Below, piece by piece: positions 7,387 through 15,151 of a DNA stretch of 59,071 nt. The stretch's first letter is position 1; each line of letters begins with the position of its first letter. The notes beneath the pieces were generated by a model. That model did no database searches. It was not told where the DNA came from and saw nothing but the letters and a program-made list of their open reading frames with translations. The stretch comes from an uncultured bacterium (GTDB taxonomy: Bacteria; Verrucomicrobiota; Kiritimatiellia; RFP12; UBA1067): contig CADCAK010000011.1 in NCBI GenBank assembly GCA_902799385.1, positions 1 to 59,071 on the forward strand. Direction: 5' to 3'. Both the position numbers and the translations under genes were made by a program.

Positions 7387-9491
7387 ATGCAAGGAACAAA
7401 GCAGTTCAAGGTCAACATCGCGGGGACGGACCTCGTGATTGAGACCGGGCTCCTGGCGCAGCAGGCCGCCGGAGCCGTCACCGTCTCGTACGGTGACACG
7501 ACCGTCTTCACGGCGGTCACAAATACCGATACGCCGCGGGAAGGAATCGACTTCTTCCCGCTGCAGTGCGAGAGAAGTTCTACGCGGCGGGCAAGTTCCC
7601 CGGCGGGTTCTTCAAGCGCGAAGCGCGTCCGACGAGCAAGGAGATCCTCACGGCCCGCATGTGCGACCGTCCGATCCGTCCGCTCTTCCCCGACGGCTAC
7701 TACAACGACGTTCAGGTCAACTCGACGCTCATCCAGTCCGACGGCACCAGGGAGGCCGACTTCCTCGCCGTCAACGCGTCGTCCGCCGCGCTCCACATCT
7801 CCGAGATCCCGTTCATGGGCCCGATCGGATGCGTGCGCATCGGCCGTATCGACGGCCAGTGGGTCATCAACCCGACCCACGAGCAGAAGGCCAAGAGCGA
7901 CATCGACCTCCTCTACGCCGGCATCCGCGGCAAGTTCCTCATGATGGAGGGCTCCGCCTCGGAAATCAGCGATGAGGATTTCGTAGCCGCCCTGAAGCGC
8001 GCCCACGAGGAAGTCGAGAAGATCATCGACCTCCAGATCGAGATGCGCCGCGCTCTCGGCAAGCCCGACAAGGACATCAAGGACATCCCGCAGCCCGCGG
8101 ACAAGATGGACTTCATGCGCAAGGAAGGCGGCGAGGCGCTTGCCGCAGCGCTGCTCATCAAGGGCAAGCTCGAGCGCCAGGGCAAGGTCTCCGCCATCAA
8201 GGAAGACCTTCTCAAGAAGGTCGCCGAGAAGTGGCCCGAGGTCGACGCCGTCGGCTTCGTCCATCTCTTCGACGCCCTCGAGATCGAGACCGTCCGCAAG
8301 AACGTCCTCGAGAAGGGCCTCCGCATCGACGGCCGCGCCCAGCACGAGATCCGTCCGCTCTCCGCGCAGGTCGGCGTCCTTCCCCGGCTCCACGGCTCCG
8401 CGATCTTCTCGCGCGGCGAGACCCAGTCGTTCGCGACGGTCACGCTCGGCACGAAGAAGGACGCGCAGGAGCTCGACTCCGTGACGGGAGGCGATCCCTC
8501 CAAGCGGTTCATGCTCCACTACAACTTCCCGCCCTACTGCACGGGCGAGGTCGGGCGCCTCGGCTCCACGGGCCGCCGCGAGATCGGCCACGGCGCTCTT
8601 GCCGAGCGCTCGATCGCGGAGGTTCTCCCCGACGAGTTCCCGTACTCGATCCGCGTCGTCAGCGAAATCATGGGCTCCAACGGCTCGTCCTCGATGGCGT
8701 CGATTTGCAACGGCTGCCTTGCGCTCATGGACGCGGGCGTTCCGCTGAAGCGCACCGTCGCGGGCATCTCCATCGGCCTCTTCACCAACGAAGACCAGTC
8801 CAAGAAGGTTCTCGTCACCGACATCCTCGGTGCGGAGGACCACTGCGGCGACATGGACTTCAAGGTCGGCGGCACGAAGAAGGGCATCACGGGCTTCCAG
8901 GTCGACCTGAAGCTCCGCGGCCTCACATGGGACCTCGTCGAGGGCGCGATCAAGGCCGCTCACGACGCGCGCCTCAAGATCATCGACTTCATGGAGTCCG
9001 TCATCCCCGCCCCGCGCGCCGAGCTCAACAAGTACGCGCCGCGGATCGAGGAGATGCAGATCCCCGTCGACAAGATCGGCGCCCTCATCGGCCCCGGCGG
9101 CTCGAACATCCGCGGCATCGTGGAGTCCACTGGTGCGCAGATCGACATCGACGACGACGGCAAGGTCTCGATCTTCGCGACCTCGCTCGAGTCGATGGAA
9201 GCGGCGAAGCGCGCCGTCGGCGCGGTCTCGGCCGTTGCCGAACCCGGCAAGATCTACGAGGGCAAGGTCACCGGCATCAAGGACTTCGGCGCGTTCGTCG
9301 AGATCCTTCCCGGCATGGACGGCCTCTGCCACATCTCGGAGTTCTCCGACAAGTTCCTCAAGTCGATGGACGGCGTCTGCAAGGTCGGCGACATCATCAA
9401 GGTCAAGTGCCTTGACGTCGACGAGCGCGGGCGCATCAAGCTCTCCCGCAAGGCGGCGATGAAGGAGCTTGACGAGCAGGCTGCGAACTGA
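7387..9491 (+). CDS. pnp: polyribonucleotide nucleotidyltransferase, frameshifted near 7570
   Basis: 3'-5' phosphorolytic exoribonuclease of RNA turnover. The first segment starts at ATG 7387 and runs through REGIDFFPLQC; the family continues with DYREKxYAAGKxPGGFF, which is found in another frame from about 7569 (REKFYAAGKFPGGFF) and is then open to 9491. Comparison with the family implies loss of 7 nt between two CGA triplets (CGActacCGA collapsed to CGA). Downstream, the second RNase PH domain, KH domain (IGPGGSNIRGI) and S1 domain (GKVTGIKDFGAFVEI) are intact. A later GTG at 7566 would give a 641-aa product lacking the first ~60 residues. It is either a genuine recent lesion or a sequence error. 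Confidence 0.9.
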
Positions 9492-9507
9492 CGACCAGGC
9501 GGTCGCA

Positions 9508-9546
9508 GGCACAGGCGGCGACGACGCTCCCGCCTGTGCCGGTTTG
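9508..9546 (+). terminator. rho-independent terminator after pnp
   Basis: Perfect 11-bp stem GGCACAGGCGG (9508-9518) with CCGCCTGTGCC (9530-9540), followed by GGTTTGTTAG. It lies in the 74-nt gap before thrS. Confidence 0.75.
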
Positions 9547-9565
9547 TTAGAAAGCGTACACTACC

Positions 9566-11287
9566 ATGGCAGAGATTACTGAACAGCAACGCAGGCACAG
9601 CGCGGCCCATCTGATGGCGCGCGCGGTGATGGCCCTCTTTGACGACGTGCAGGTCGATATCGGGCCTGCGACAGACGAGGGCTTCTACTACGACTTCGAC
9701 CTTCCGCACCGCCTTTCGCCCGAGGACTTCCCGAAGATTGAGGCAGAGATCGCGCGCATGATCGCGCTCGACGAGCCGTTCGTCAGGAAGGAAGTCTCGG
9801 CAGACGAGGCGAAGAGGCTTCTCGCGGGGCAGAAGTACAAGCTTGAGCGCCTTGCCGACGTCGTTGCCGACGGCGTCGCGATTTCCACGTACTCTGTCGG
9901 CGACTACGTGGAGATGTGCCGCGGCCCCCATGTCGAGCGTTCCGGGCAGATCGGCGTCGTGAAGCTCACGCGCGTCGCCGGCAGCTACTACCGCGGCGAC
10001 GAGAAGAACAAGATGCTCCAGCGCGTCTACGGCATTGTCGCGAAGGACCAGGCCGAGCTCGACGAGATCGTCGCCCGCGCCGAGGAGGCGAAGCGCCGCG
10101 ACCATAGGCGTCTCGGCACCGAACTAGACCTCTTCCACCTCGACCCCGAGGATCCGGGCCAGATATTCTGGCATCCGCGCGGGTGGTCGGTATACGTGAC
10201 CTTGCAGGACTACATGCGCCGCAAGCTTGTCAAGGATGGCTACCGCGAGGTCAACACGCCCGCGATCATGCCGCGCTCGCTCTGGGAAAGGAGCGGCCAC
10301 TGGGCGCACTACCAGCAGAACATGTTCATCACCGAGAGCGAGAAGCGCCTCTTCGCCGTGAAGCCCATGAACTGCCCGGGCGCAATCGAGATTTTCAAGA
10401 GCCGCACGAGGAGCTACAAGGACCTTCCTCTCCGCCTCGCAGAGTTCGGCCACTGCGCGCGCAACGAGCCAAGCGGCACCTTGCACGGCATCATGCGCGT
10501 CCGCGGCTTCGTCCAGGACGACGCGCACATCCTCTGCACCGAGGAGCAGATCGAGGAGGAAGTCGCGAAGTTCTGCCGTCTTCTGAAGGACGTCTACTCC
10601 GACTTCGGATTCGACAAGAACCTTCTCGTCAAGCTCTCGACCATGCCTGACGACCATGTCGGCGACGAGGCCACCTGGCAGCACGCCGAGGCCGCTCTTG
10701 CCGCCGCGTGCAAGGCGGCGGGAATGGAATACGAAATCCAGCCGGGAGAGGGCGCGTTCTACGGGCCGAAGCTCGAGTTCACGCTCGTCGACGCGCTTGC
10801 CCGCCAGTGGCAGTGCGGCACGATCCAGCTCGACTACCAGCTTCCGAGCGCGGAGCGCCTGAACGCTGAGTACATCGGCGCCGACGGCAAGAAGCACCAC
10901 CCCGTGATGCTGCACCGCGCCGTCCTCGGCTCGCTCGAGCGCTTCATCGGCATTCTCATCGAGCACTACGCGGGTGCGTTCCCAGTCTGGCTCGCCCCCG
11001 AGCAGGTTCGAGTGCTTCCGATCTCCGACAAGGCGCTTGCCTATGCTGAGAAGGTGCGCGGCGCGCTCGCCGCCGAGGGCGTTCGCGTCGAGATCGACGA
11101 CTCCGCCGAGAAACTCGGCGCGAAGATCCGCGAGGCGTCGGCGTGGAAGGTCCCATACAAGCTCGTCGTGGGACCGCGCGACGAGGCGGCGGGAACGGTT
11201 TCCGTACGCAAGAGCGGCGAGGGCGACCTCGGCGCGATGTCGCTTGCGGATTTTGTCGAGAGGATACGCGGCGAACTTGAGCCGTGA
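9566..11287 (+). CDS. thrS: threonyl-tRNA synthetase lacking the N-terminal TGS domain
   Basis: Class II synthetase. The editing (SAD) domain is present: HSAAH near residue 11 and the RGPHV zinc-like motif near 120. The catalytic core has the motif 1 region, MNCPG, motif 2 (RLAEFGHCARNEPSGTLHG) and motif 3 (LGSLERFIGIL), and the HGTP anticodon-binding domain follows (VRVLPISD). At 573 aa it is ~65 residues shorter than the usual enzyme because the TGS domain is absent and the protein starts just before the editing domain. No better upstream start exists, since the terminator lies directly before it. No clear Shine-Dalgarno is seen. Confidence 0.95.
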   Translation: MAEITEQQRRHSAAHLMARAVMALFDDVQVDIGPATDEGFYYDFDLPHRLSPEDFPKIEAEIARMIALDEPFVRKEVSADEAKRLLAGQKYKLERLADVVADGVAISTYSVGDYVEMCRGPHVERSGQIGVVKLTRVAGSYYRGDEKNKMLQRVYGIVAKDQAELDEIVARAEEAKRRDHRRLGTELDLFHLDPEDPGQIFWHPRGWSVYVTLQDYMRRKLVKDGYREVNTPAIMPRSLWERSGHWAHYQQNMFITESEKRLFAVKPMNCPGAIEIFKSRTRSYKDLPLRLAEFGHCARNEPSGTLHGIMRVRGFVQDDAHILCTEEQIEEEVAKFCRLLKDVYSDFGFDKNLLVKLSTMPDDHVGDEATWQHAEAALAAACKAAGMEYEIQPGEGAFYGPKLEFTLVDALARQWQCGTIQLDYQLPSAERLNAEYIGADGKKHHPVMLHRAVLGSLERFIGILIEHYAGAFPVWLAPEQVRVLPISDKALAYAEKVRGALAAEGVRVEIDDSAEKLGAKIREASAWKVPYKLVVGPRDEAAGTVSVRKSGEGDLGAMSLADFVERIRGELEP

Positions 11288-11306
11288 GTTTACAGGAGGG
11301 CATGGC

Positions 11307-12314
11307 ATGCTGACTTGGATGGACAGCCTCAGGGGGCGCTCGATGATGCGTCTCGCCTCGTTCACCGACGAGGAGATGGTCAACTTGATCGACCTCGCCG
11401 CGCAGCTGAAGGCGCGGCGCGCGGCCGGAGTGCGCGGCGACTTGCTCCACAGGAAGAACATCGCGCTCATCTTCGAGAAGAGCTCGACGAGGACGCGCAA
11501 CTCGACGCTCGTCGCAGTGCGCGACGAAGGCGGCAACGGCGAGTATCTGACCCGTCCCGACATCCACTTCGGGAAGAAGGAGTCGGTGAAGGACACGGCG
11601 CGTGTCTTGGGGCGCATCTACGACGGCATCCTCTTTCGTGGCTTCAAGCAGGCCGACTGCGAGGACTTGGCCAAGTACTCGGGCGTTCCGGTGTGGAACG
11701 GGCTAACCGACGACTACCACCCGACGCAGATCTTCGCCGACCTCCTGACCGTCCGCGAGACGTTCGGCTCGCTTGACGCCAATACTTGCATCGCATACGT
11801 CGGCGACGGCCGCAACAATGTCGCGAACTCCCTCATGATGGGCTGCGCGAAGTGCGGCGTCCGCTATGTCTGCTGTTGCCCCGACGAGCTGAGGCCCGAC
11901 GAGAAGGTGCTTGCCGAAGCCGAGGAAGTCGCAAGGCGCAACGGCGTCGACATCCGCGTTTTCAGCGACCCCAAGGAAGGCGTGAAGGGCGCGAACGTCC
12001 TCTATACCGACGTATGGGTTTCGATGGGCGAGGAGGCCAAGACGGCCGAGCGCATCAAGATGCTTCGCCCCTACCAGATCAACATGGACCTCATGAAGGC
12101 GACGGGCAACCTCGAAGGGCGGCTCATGTTCCTTCACTGCCTCCCCGCATTCCACGACTTCAACACCGAGGTCACGAAGGAGTGCGGCGCCCTTGAAGTC
12201 ACCGACGAGGTCTTCGAGTCGAAGTACTCCAAGGTCTTCGACGAGTCCGAGAACCGCATGCACACGATCAAGGCGCTGCTCGTCTCGGCGCTCTGCGACC
12301 GTGCGTCGCTCTGA
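11307..12314 (+). CDS. argF: ornithine carbamoyltransferase
   Basis: Makes citrulline from ornithine and carbamoyl phosphate in arginine synthesis. Carbamoyl-phosphate site SSTRTR near residue 57, DDYHPTQ near 137, the ornithine-loop motif DVWVSMGE near 235 and HCLPAFHD near 276 distinguish it from aspartate carbamoyltransferase. Length 335 aa is normal. The start at 11307 follows a good CAGGAGGG site; an ATG five bases earlier hits a stop at once. It begins 19 nt after thrS, probably as part of the same transcript. Confidence 0.95.
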   Translation: MLTWMDSLRGRSMMRLASFTDEEMVNLIDLAAQLKARRAAGVRGDLLHRKNIALIFEKSSTRTRNSTLVAVRDEGGNGEYLTRPDIHFGKKESVKDTARVLGRIYDGILFRGFKQADCEDLAKYSGVPVWNGLTDDYHPTQIFADLLTVRETFGSLDANTCIAYVGDGRNNVANSLMMGCAKCGVRYVCCCPDELRPDEKVLAEAEEVARRNGVDIRVFSDPKEGVKGANVLYTDVWVSMGEEAKTAERIKMLRPYQINMDLMKATGNLEGRLMFLHCLPAFHDFNTEVTKECGALEVTDEVFESKYSKVFDESENRMHTIKALLVSALCDRASL

Positions 12315-12365
12315 CGCTGATGGCCGGCGATCCACGGCATTTGGCGGCGGGTCCGGAAAATATGG

Positions 12366-12371
12366 TATACT
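12366..12371 (+). promoter_or_regulatory. extended -10 TGGTATACT before the polyamine cluster
   Basis: TATACT preceded by TGG, six nt before an ATG at 12378. It drives the leader ORF and, 54 nt further on, the carboxynorspermidine dehydrogenase gene. Confidence 0.55.
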
Positions 12372-12377
12372 ATGCGC

Positions 12378-12419
12378 ATGAAGGTCTTTCTTGAACCTTC
12401 TTTCTTGAACCTGAATTAA
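12378..12419 (+). CDS. 13-codon leader ORF upstream of the polyamine genes
   Basis: Reads MKVFLEPSFLNLN then stop. Its ATG is at the expected transcription start, so it would be translated leaderless, and its stop codon abuts the AAGGAGATG ribosome site of the next gene. The DNA contains a direct repeat TTTCTTGAACCT. This is the layout expected of a regulatory leader peptide, but nothing proves translation. Confidence 0.3.
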   Translation: MKVFLEPSFLNLN

Positions 12420-12431
12420 GGAGATGCGAAG

Positions 12432-13820
12432 ATGGCGAGGAAAGTGATGCTCATTGGTGCCGGCGGAGTCGCCGGAGTAGCGGCCGCGAAGATGGCCCAG
12501 AACCATGACGTGTTCGGCGAGATACTGATCGCCTCGCGCACGCAGTCGCGCTGCGACGCCATCAAGGCGGACGTCGACCGTCGCGCGGCCGAGGGGAAGG
12601 GCGCGTGGGCAAAGGCGGCAAAGTCTCCTGCGAAGATCACGACCGCGCAGATCGACGCGATGGATGTTCCGCGTCTCACCGCTCTCATCAAGGAGTTCAA
12701 TCCCGACCTCGTGATGAACATCGCTCTTCCCTACCAGGACCTCGCGATCATGGACGCGTGCCTCGCGGCGGGCGTAAGCTACTTGGACACCGCCAACTAC
12801 GAGCCGCCGGACGAGGCGCACTTCGAGTATTCCTGGCAGTGGGCTTACCGCGAGAAGTTCGAAAAGGCGGGGCTTACCGCTATTCTCGGCTGCGGTTTTG
12901 ACCCCGGCGTAACGCAGGTCTTCTCCGCCTATGCCCAGAAACACTACTTCGACACGATCGAGACTCTTGACATCCTCGACTGCAACGGTGGCGACCACGG
13001 TTATCCGTTTGCGACGAACTTCAACCCCGAGATAAACATCCGCGAAGTAGCGGCGAAGGGCAGCTACTGGGTGTCTGGGGAACGTAACCGCCCCTTGCGG
13101 GGGTTTGCGACCCGTGGGGAAGCAAACACGCCGAGCGAAGCGAGTGCCGAGGGAATGGGTAATGGGGAACGGGTTGACGAACATGGAGTGAAGGTAGAGT
13201 ACAAGAAGGCGTTTGACAAGGGCTATTGGGTCGAGACGGCGCCGATGGCAATCAAGCGCGAGTATGTCTTTGACCAGGTCGGCAAGAAGGACATGTACCT
13301 GCTCCACCACGAGGAGCTTGAGTCCTTGGGCTGCAACCTTAAGGGCATCAAGCGGATCCGCTTCTTCATGACTTTCGGACAGAGCTATTTGACGCACCTC
13401 AAGTGCCTTGAGAATGTGGGCATGACGCGCATCGACCCAATTGACTTCAAGGGCCAGAAGATCGTTCCGATAGAGTTCTTGAAGGCGCTTCTTCCTGACC
13501 CCGCGTCTCTTGGACCACGTACCAAGGGCAAGACGAACATCGGCTGCATCTTCCACGGCGAGAAGGACGGCAAGCCAGTCGACTACTACGTATACAATGT
13601 CTGCGACCACCAGGAGTGCTACGCCGAGGTCGGCTCGCAGGCGATCAGCTATACGACTGGCGTTCCCGCGATGATCGGTGCCAAGATGTTCCTCGAGGGC
13701 AAGTGGACCACTAAGGGTGTCCACACATGTGAGGAATTTGATCCCGATCCGTTCATGGCCGAGCTCAACGTTCAAGGGCTTCCGTGGCAGGAGACATTTG
13801 ATCCCGTCAAGGTGGATTGA
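12432..13820 (+). CDS. carboxynorspermidine/carboxyspermidine dehydrogenase (saccharopine dehydrogenase-like)
   Basis: NAD(P)H-dependent reductive condensation of aspartate semialdehyde with a diamine (1,3-diaminopropane or putrescine), the first step of the alternative spermidine/norspermidine route. Rossmann motif VMLIGAGGVAGVAA at the start; ILGCGFDPGVTQVF and NFNPEINIREV match LYS1-like polyamine enzymes, and the NspC-type decarboxylase gene downstream supports this over saccharopine synthesis. At 462 aa it is ~45 longer than expected: residues ~215-255 are encoded by an in-frame repeat and hairpin insertion. AAGGAG precedes the ATG. Confidence 0.85.
   Translation: MARKVMLIGAGGVAGVAAAKMAQNHDVFGEILIASRTQSRCDAIKADVDRRAAEGKGAWAKAAKSPAKITTAQIDAMDVPRLTALIKEFNPDLVMNIALPYQDLAIMDACLAAGVSYLDTANYEPPDEAHFEYSWQWAYREKFEKAGLTAILGCGFDPGVTQVFSAYAQKHYFDTIETLDILDCNGGDHGYPFATNFNPEINIREVAAKGSYWVSGERNRPLRGFATRGEANTPSEASAEGMGNGERVDEHGVKVEYKKAFDKGYWVETAPMAIKREYVFDQVGKKDMYLLHHEELESLGCNLKGIKRIRFFMTFGQSYLTHLKCLENVGMTRIDPIDFKGQKIVPIEFLKALLPDPASLGPRTKGKTNIGCIFHGEKDGKPVDYYVYNVCDHQECYAEVGSQAISYTTGVPAMIGAKMFLEGKWTTKGVHTCEEFDPDPFMAELNVQGLPWQETFDPVKVD
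13075..13188 (+). repeat. in-frame repeat/hairpin insertion inside the dehydrogenase gene
   Basis: Contains GGGGAACG and AATGGGGAACGGG units at its ends, a GTTTGC/GCAAAC hairpin and a CGAGCGAAGCGAG palindrome in the middle. It interrupts a conserved region without breaking the frame. The same AATGGGGAACGG word recurs in nspC (14405) and at 35832. Confidence 0.65.
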
Positions 13821-13822
13821 CA

Positions 13823-13960
13823 TTGGAGAACACTGACATCACGGAATCGTGTGGCAAGTGCCTTGACGGAATCCTTGGAATTCTGTCTATGATAGCCCGT
13901 TTTCTGTTGATTGGAATTGTTGTTGCCATTTTATTCCTGTTCGCACGGTTGGTTAAGTGA
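13823..13960 (+). CDS. 45-aa single-span membrane peptide
   Basis: TTG start at 13823, three nt after the preceding gene, with AAGGTGG about 9 nt upstream. The product has a short polar head with a C-x2-C pair (ESCGKCLDG), then about 24 hydrophobic residues (ILGILSMIARFLLIGIVV and onward) and a basic end (ARLVK), as expected for a small inner-membrane protein. Its stop overlaps the GTG start of nspC (GTGA), so the two are probably coupled in translation. No family is recognised. It may scaffold or regulate polyamine synthesis or transport, which is only a guess from position. Confidence 0.6.
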   Translation: MENTDITESCGKCLDGILGILSMIARFLLIGIVVAILFLFARLVK

Positions 13961-15111
13961 ATACGCCACGATACATCATTGATGAAGCGGCGCTTGTGCG
14001 TAATCTGGAGATTCTTAAAGACGTCTCCGAGCGTGCGGGCGTTCGCATCCTCCTTGCGCAGAAAGCGTTTTCGTGTACTGCCGTCTATTCGCTGTGCGCG
14101 AAGTATCTCGCAGGCACGACGGCAAGCTCGCTTTTTGAGGCTAAGCACGGGCATGACAATTTCGGCGGCGAGACGCATATCTTTGCACCGGCGTTTATCC
14201 CCGAGGAGATGGATGAAATCTTGGGGCTTGTGGACCACATCGTATTTAATTCGCCAAGGCAAGTCGCGCTCTATGGTGAAATGGCGCGCAAGCGCGGCGT
14301 CTCGGTTGGACTTAGGGTTAATCCTGAAGTCTCCGTCGCGACGACGCCCGCCTACGATCCTTGCCGTCCCTCGTCGCGGCTCGGCACGACGTGTGCGGCG
14401 CTCGGTAATGGGGAACGGCTGGGCGTTGATGGTCTTCACTTCCACTGTCTTTGCGAGCAAGGGCTTGACGAACTTAAGAAAGTCCTAGCCGGTTTCGAGG
14501 AGAAGTTCGGTGAATTCCTCACGCAGATGAAGTGGGTGAACTTCGGCGGCGGCCACCATATAACGCGCGAGGGTTACGACGTCGAGGGGCTTGTCGCGCT
14601 TTTGAACGACTTTAGGGCACGCTACCCGCATCTTGTCGTCTATCTTGAACCAGGCGAGGCGATCGCGCTCAATGCTGGAACTCTTGAGTCGCGCGTGCTC
14701 GAAATCCAGCCCAAGGGCGCGGACGGAATTTCCAACGCGATTCTTGACACGAGTGCCGCATGCCACATGCCGGATGTCATCGAAATGCCCTACACCCCGC
14801 CGGTCATCGGTGGGGTTATCTACAGAGATTCGCACCAAGCACCAGGCACCAGGCACCAGGCACCAGGCACCTATCTCTATCGCTTCGGTGGTCCGACCTG
14901 TCTCGCTGGCGATGAAATCGGTGTATATTCGTTCAATCGGGAGCTACACGAGGGCGACACCGTCGTGTTCGGGGACATGGCGATCTACACTATGGTCAAG
15001 AACAACACGTTCAACGGCCTAAACCTGCCTGACATAGTGGTGCGCAAGGTAGACGGAAGCGAAGAAATAGTCCGCAGGTTCGGCTACGGCGACTTTGCTT
15101 CTCGCCTTTGA
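13957..15111 (+). CDS. nspC: carboxynorspermidine/carboxyspermidine decarboxylase
   Basis: PLP-dependent fold III (alanine-racemase-like) decarboxylase for the second step of the alternative polyamine route. Visible: the PLP lysine in LAQKAF near residue 30, DGLHFHCLCEQG near 160, VNFGGGHH near 190, YLEPGEA near 228, ACHMPDVIEMPY near 267 and GGPTCLAGDEIG near 315. The GTG start overlaps the upstream stop. Two dispersed repeats lie in the coding frame: a GGTAATGGGGAACGG word near residue 150 and a five-unit GGCACCA block near residues 293-305, which lengthens a surface loop before the GGPTC motif. Confidence 0.92.
   Translation: MNTPRYIIDEAALVRNLEILKDVSERAGVRILLAQKAFSCTAVYSLCAKYLAGTTASSLFEAKHGHDNFGGETHIFAPAFIPEEMDEILGLVDHIVFNSPRQVALYGEMARKRGVSVGLRVNPEVSVATTPAYDPCRPSSRLGTTCAALGNGERLGVDGLHFHCLCEQGLDELKKVLAGFEEKFGEFLTQMKWVNFGGGHHITREGYDVEGLVALLNDFRARYPHLVVYLEPGEAIALNAGTLESRVLEIQPKGADGISNAILDTSAACHMPDVIEMPYTPPVIGGVIYRDSHQAPGTRHQAPGTYLYRFGGPTCLAGDEIGVYSFNRELHEGDTVVFGDMAIYTMVKNNTFNGLNLPDIVVRKVDGSEEIVRRFGYGDFASRL
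14832..14870 (+). repeat. in-frame GGCACCA heptamer array in nspC
   Basis: Five tandem copies of a 7-bp unit (GCACCAA/GGCACCA), read as HQAPGTR-type peptide repeats. The unit recurs at 36074-36113 in the ligase fusion gene and as a short copy near 52401 in the methyltransferase gene. Confidence 0.8.
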
Positions 15112-15139
15112 TATTTAACAAAGAAGGCTATATTTTTGG

Positions 15140-15151
15140 TATAATTCTCGG
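15140..15151 (+). promoter_or_regulatory. extended -10 TGGTATAAT before metY
   Basis: TATAAT at 15140-15145; a GTG start codon follows after 6 nt at 15152 and an ATG at 15173. Confidence 0.6.

Noticed and set aside
7344..9512. 722-codon open frame on the minus strand opposite pnp
   Set aside because: Shadow of the GC-biased pnp gene; repeated D/E/R/L/A composition without family motifs, and pnp domains are unmistakable on the plus strand.
11703..13823. 706-codon open frame on the minus strand opposite argF and the dehydrogenase
   Set aside because: It covers two genes with clear catalytic motifs on the plus strand; no promoter or domain on the minus strand.
14832..14870. Tandem heptamers as a phase-variation tract
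   Set aside because: A 7-bp unit could shift frame, but in this metabolic gene the frame is kept and the same array occurs in unrelated genes, so dispersal explains it better; kept only as a repeat finding.
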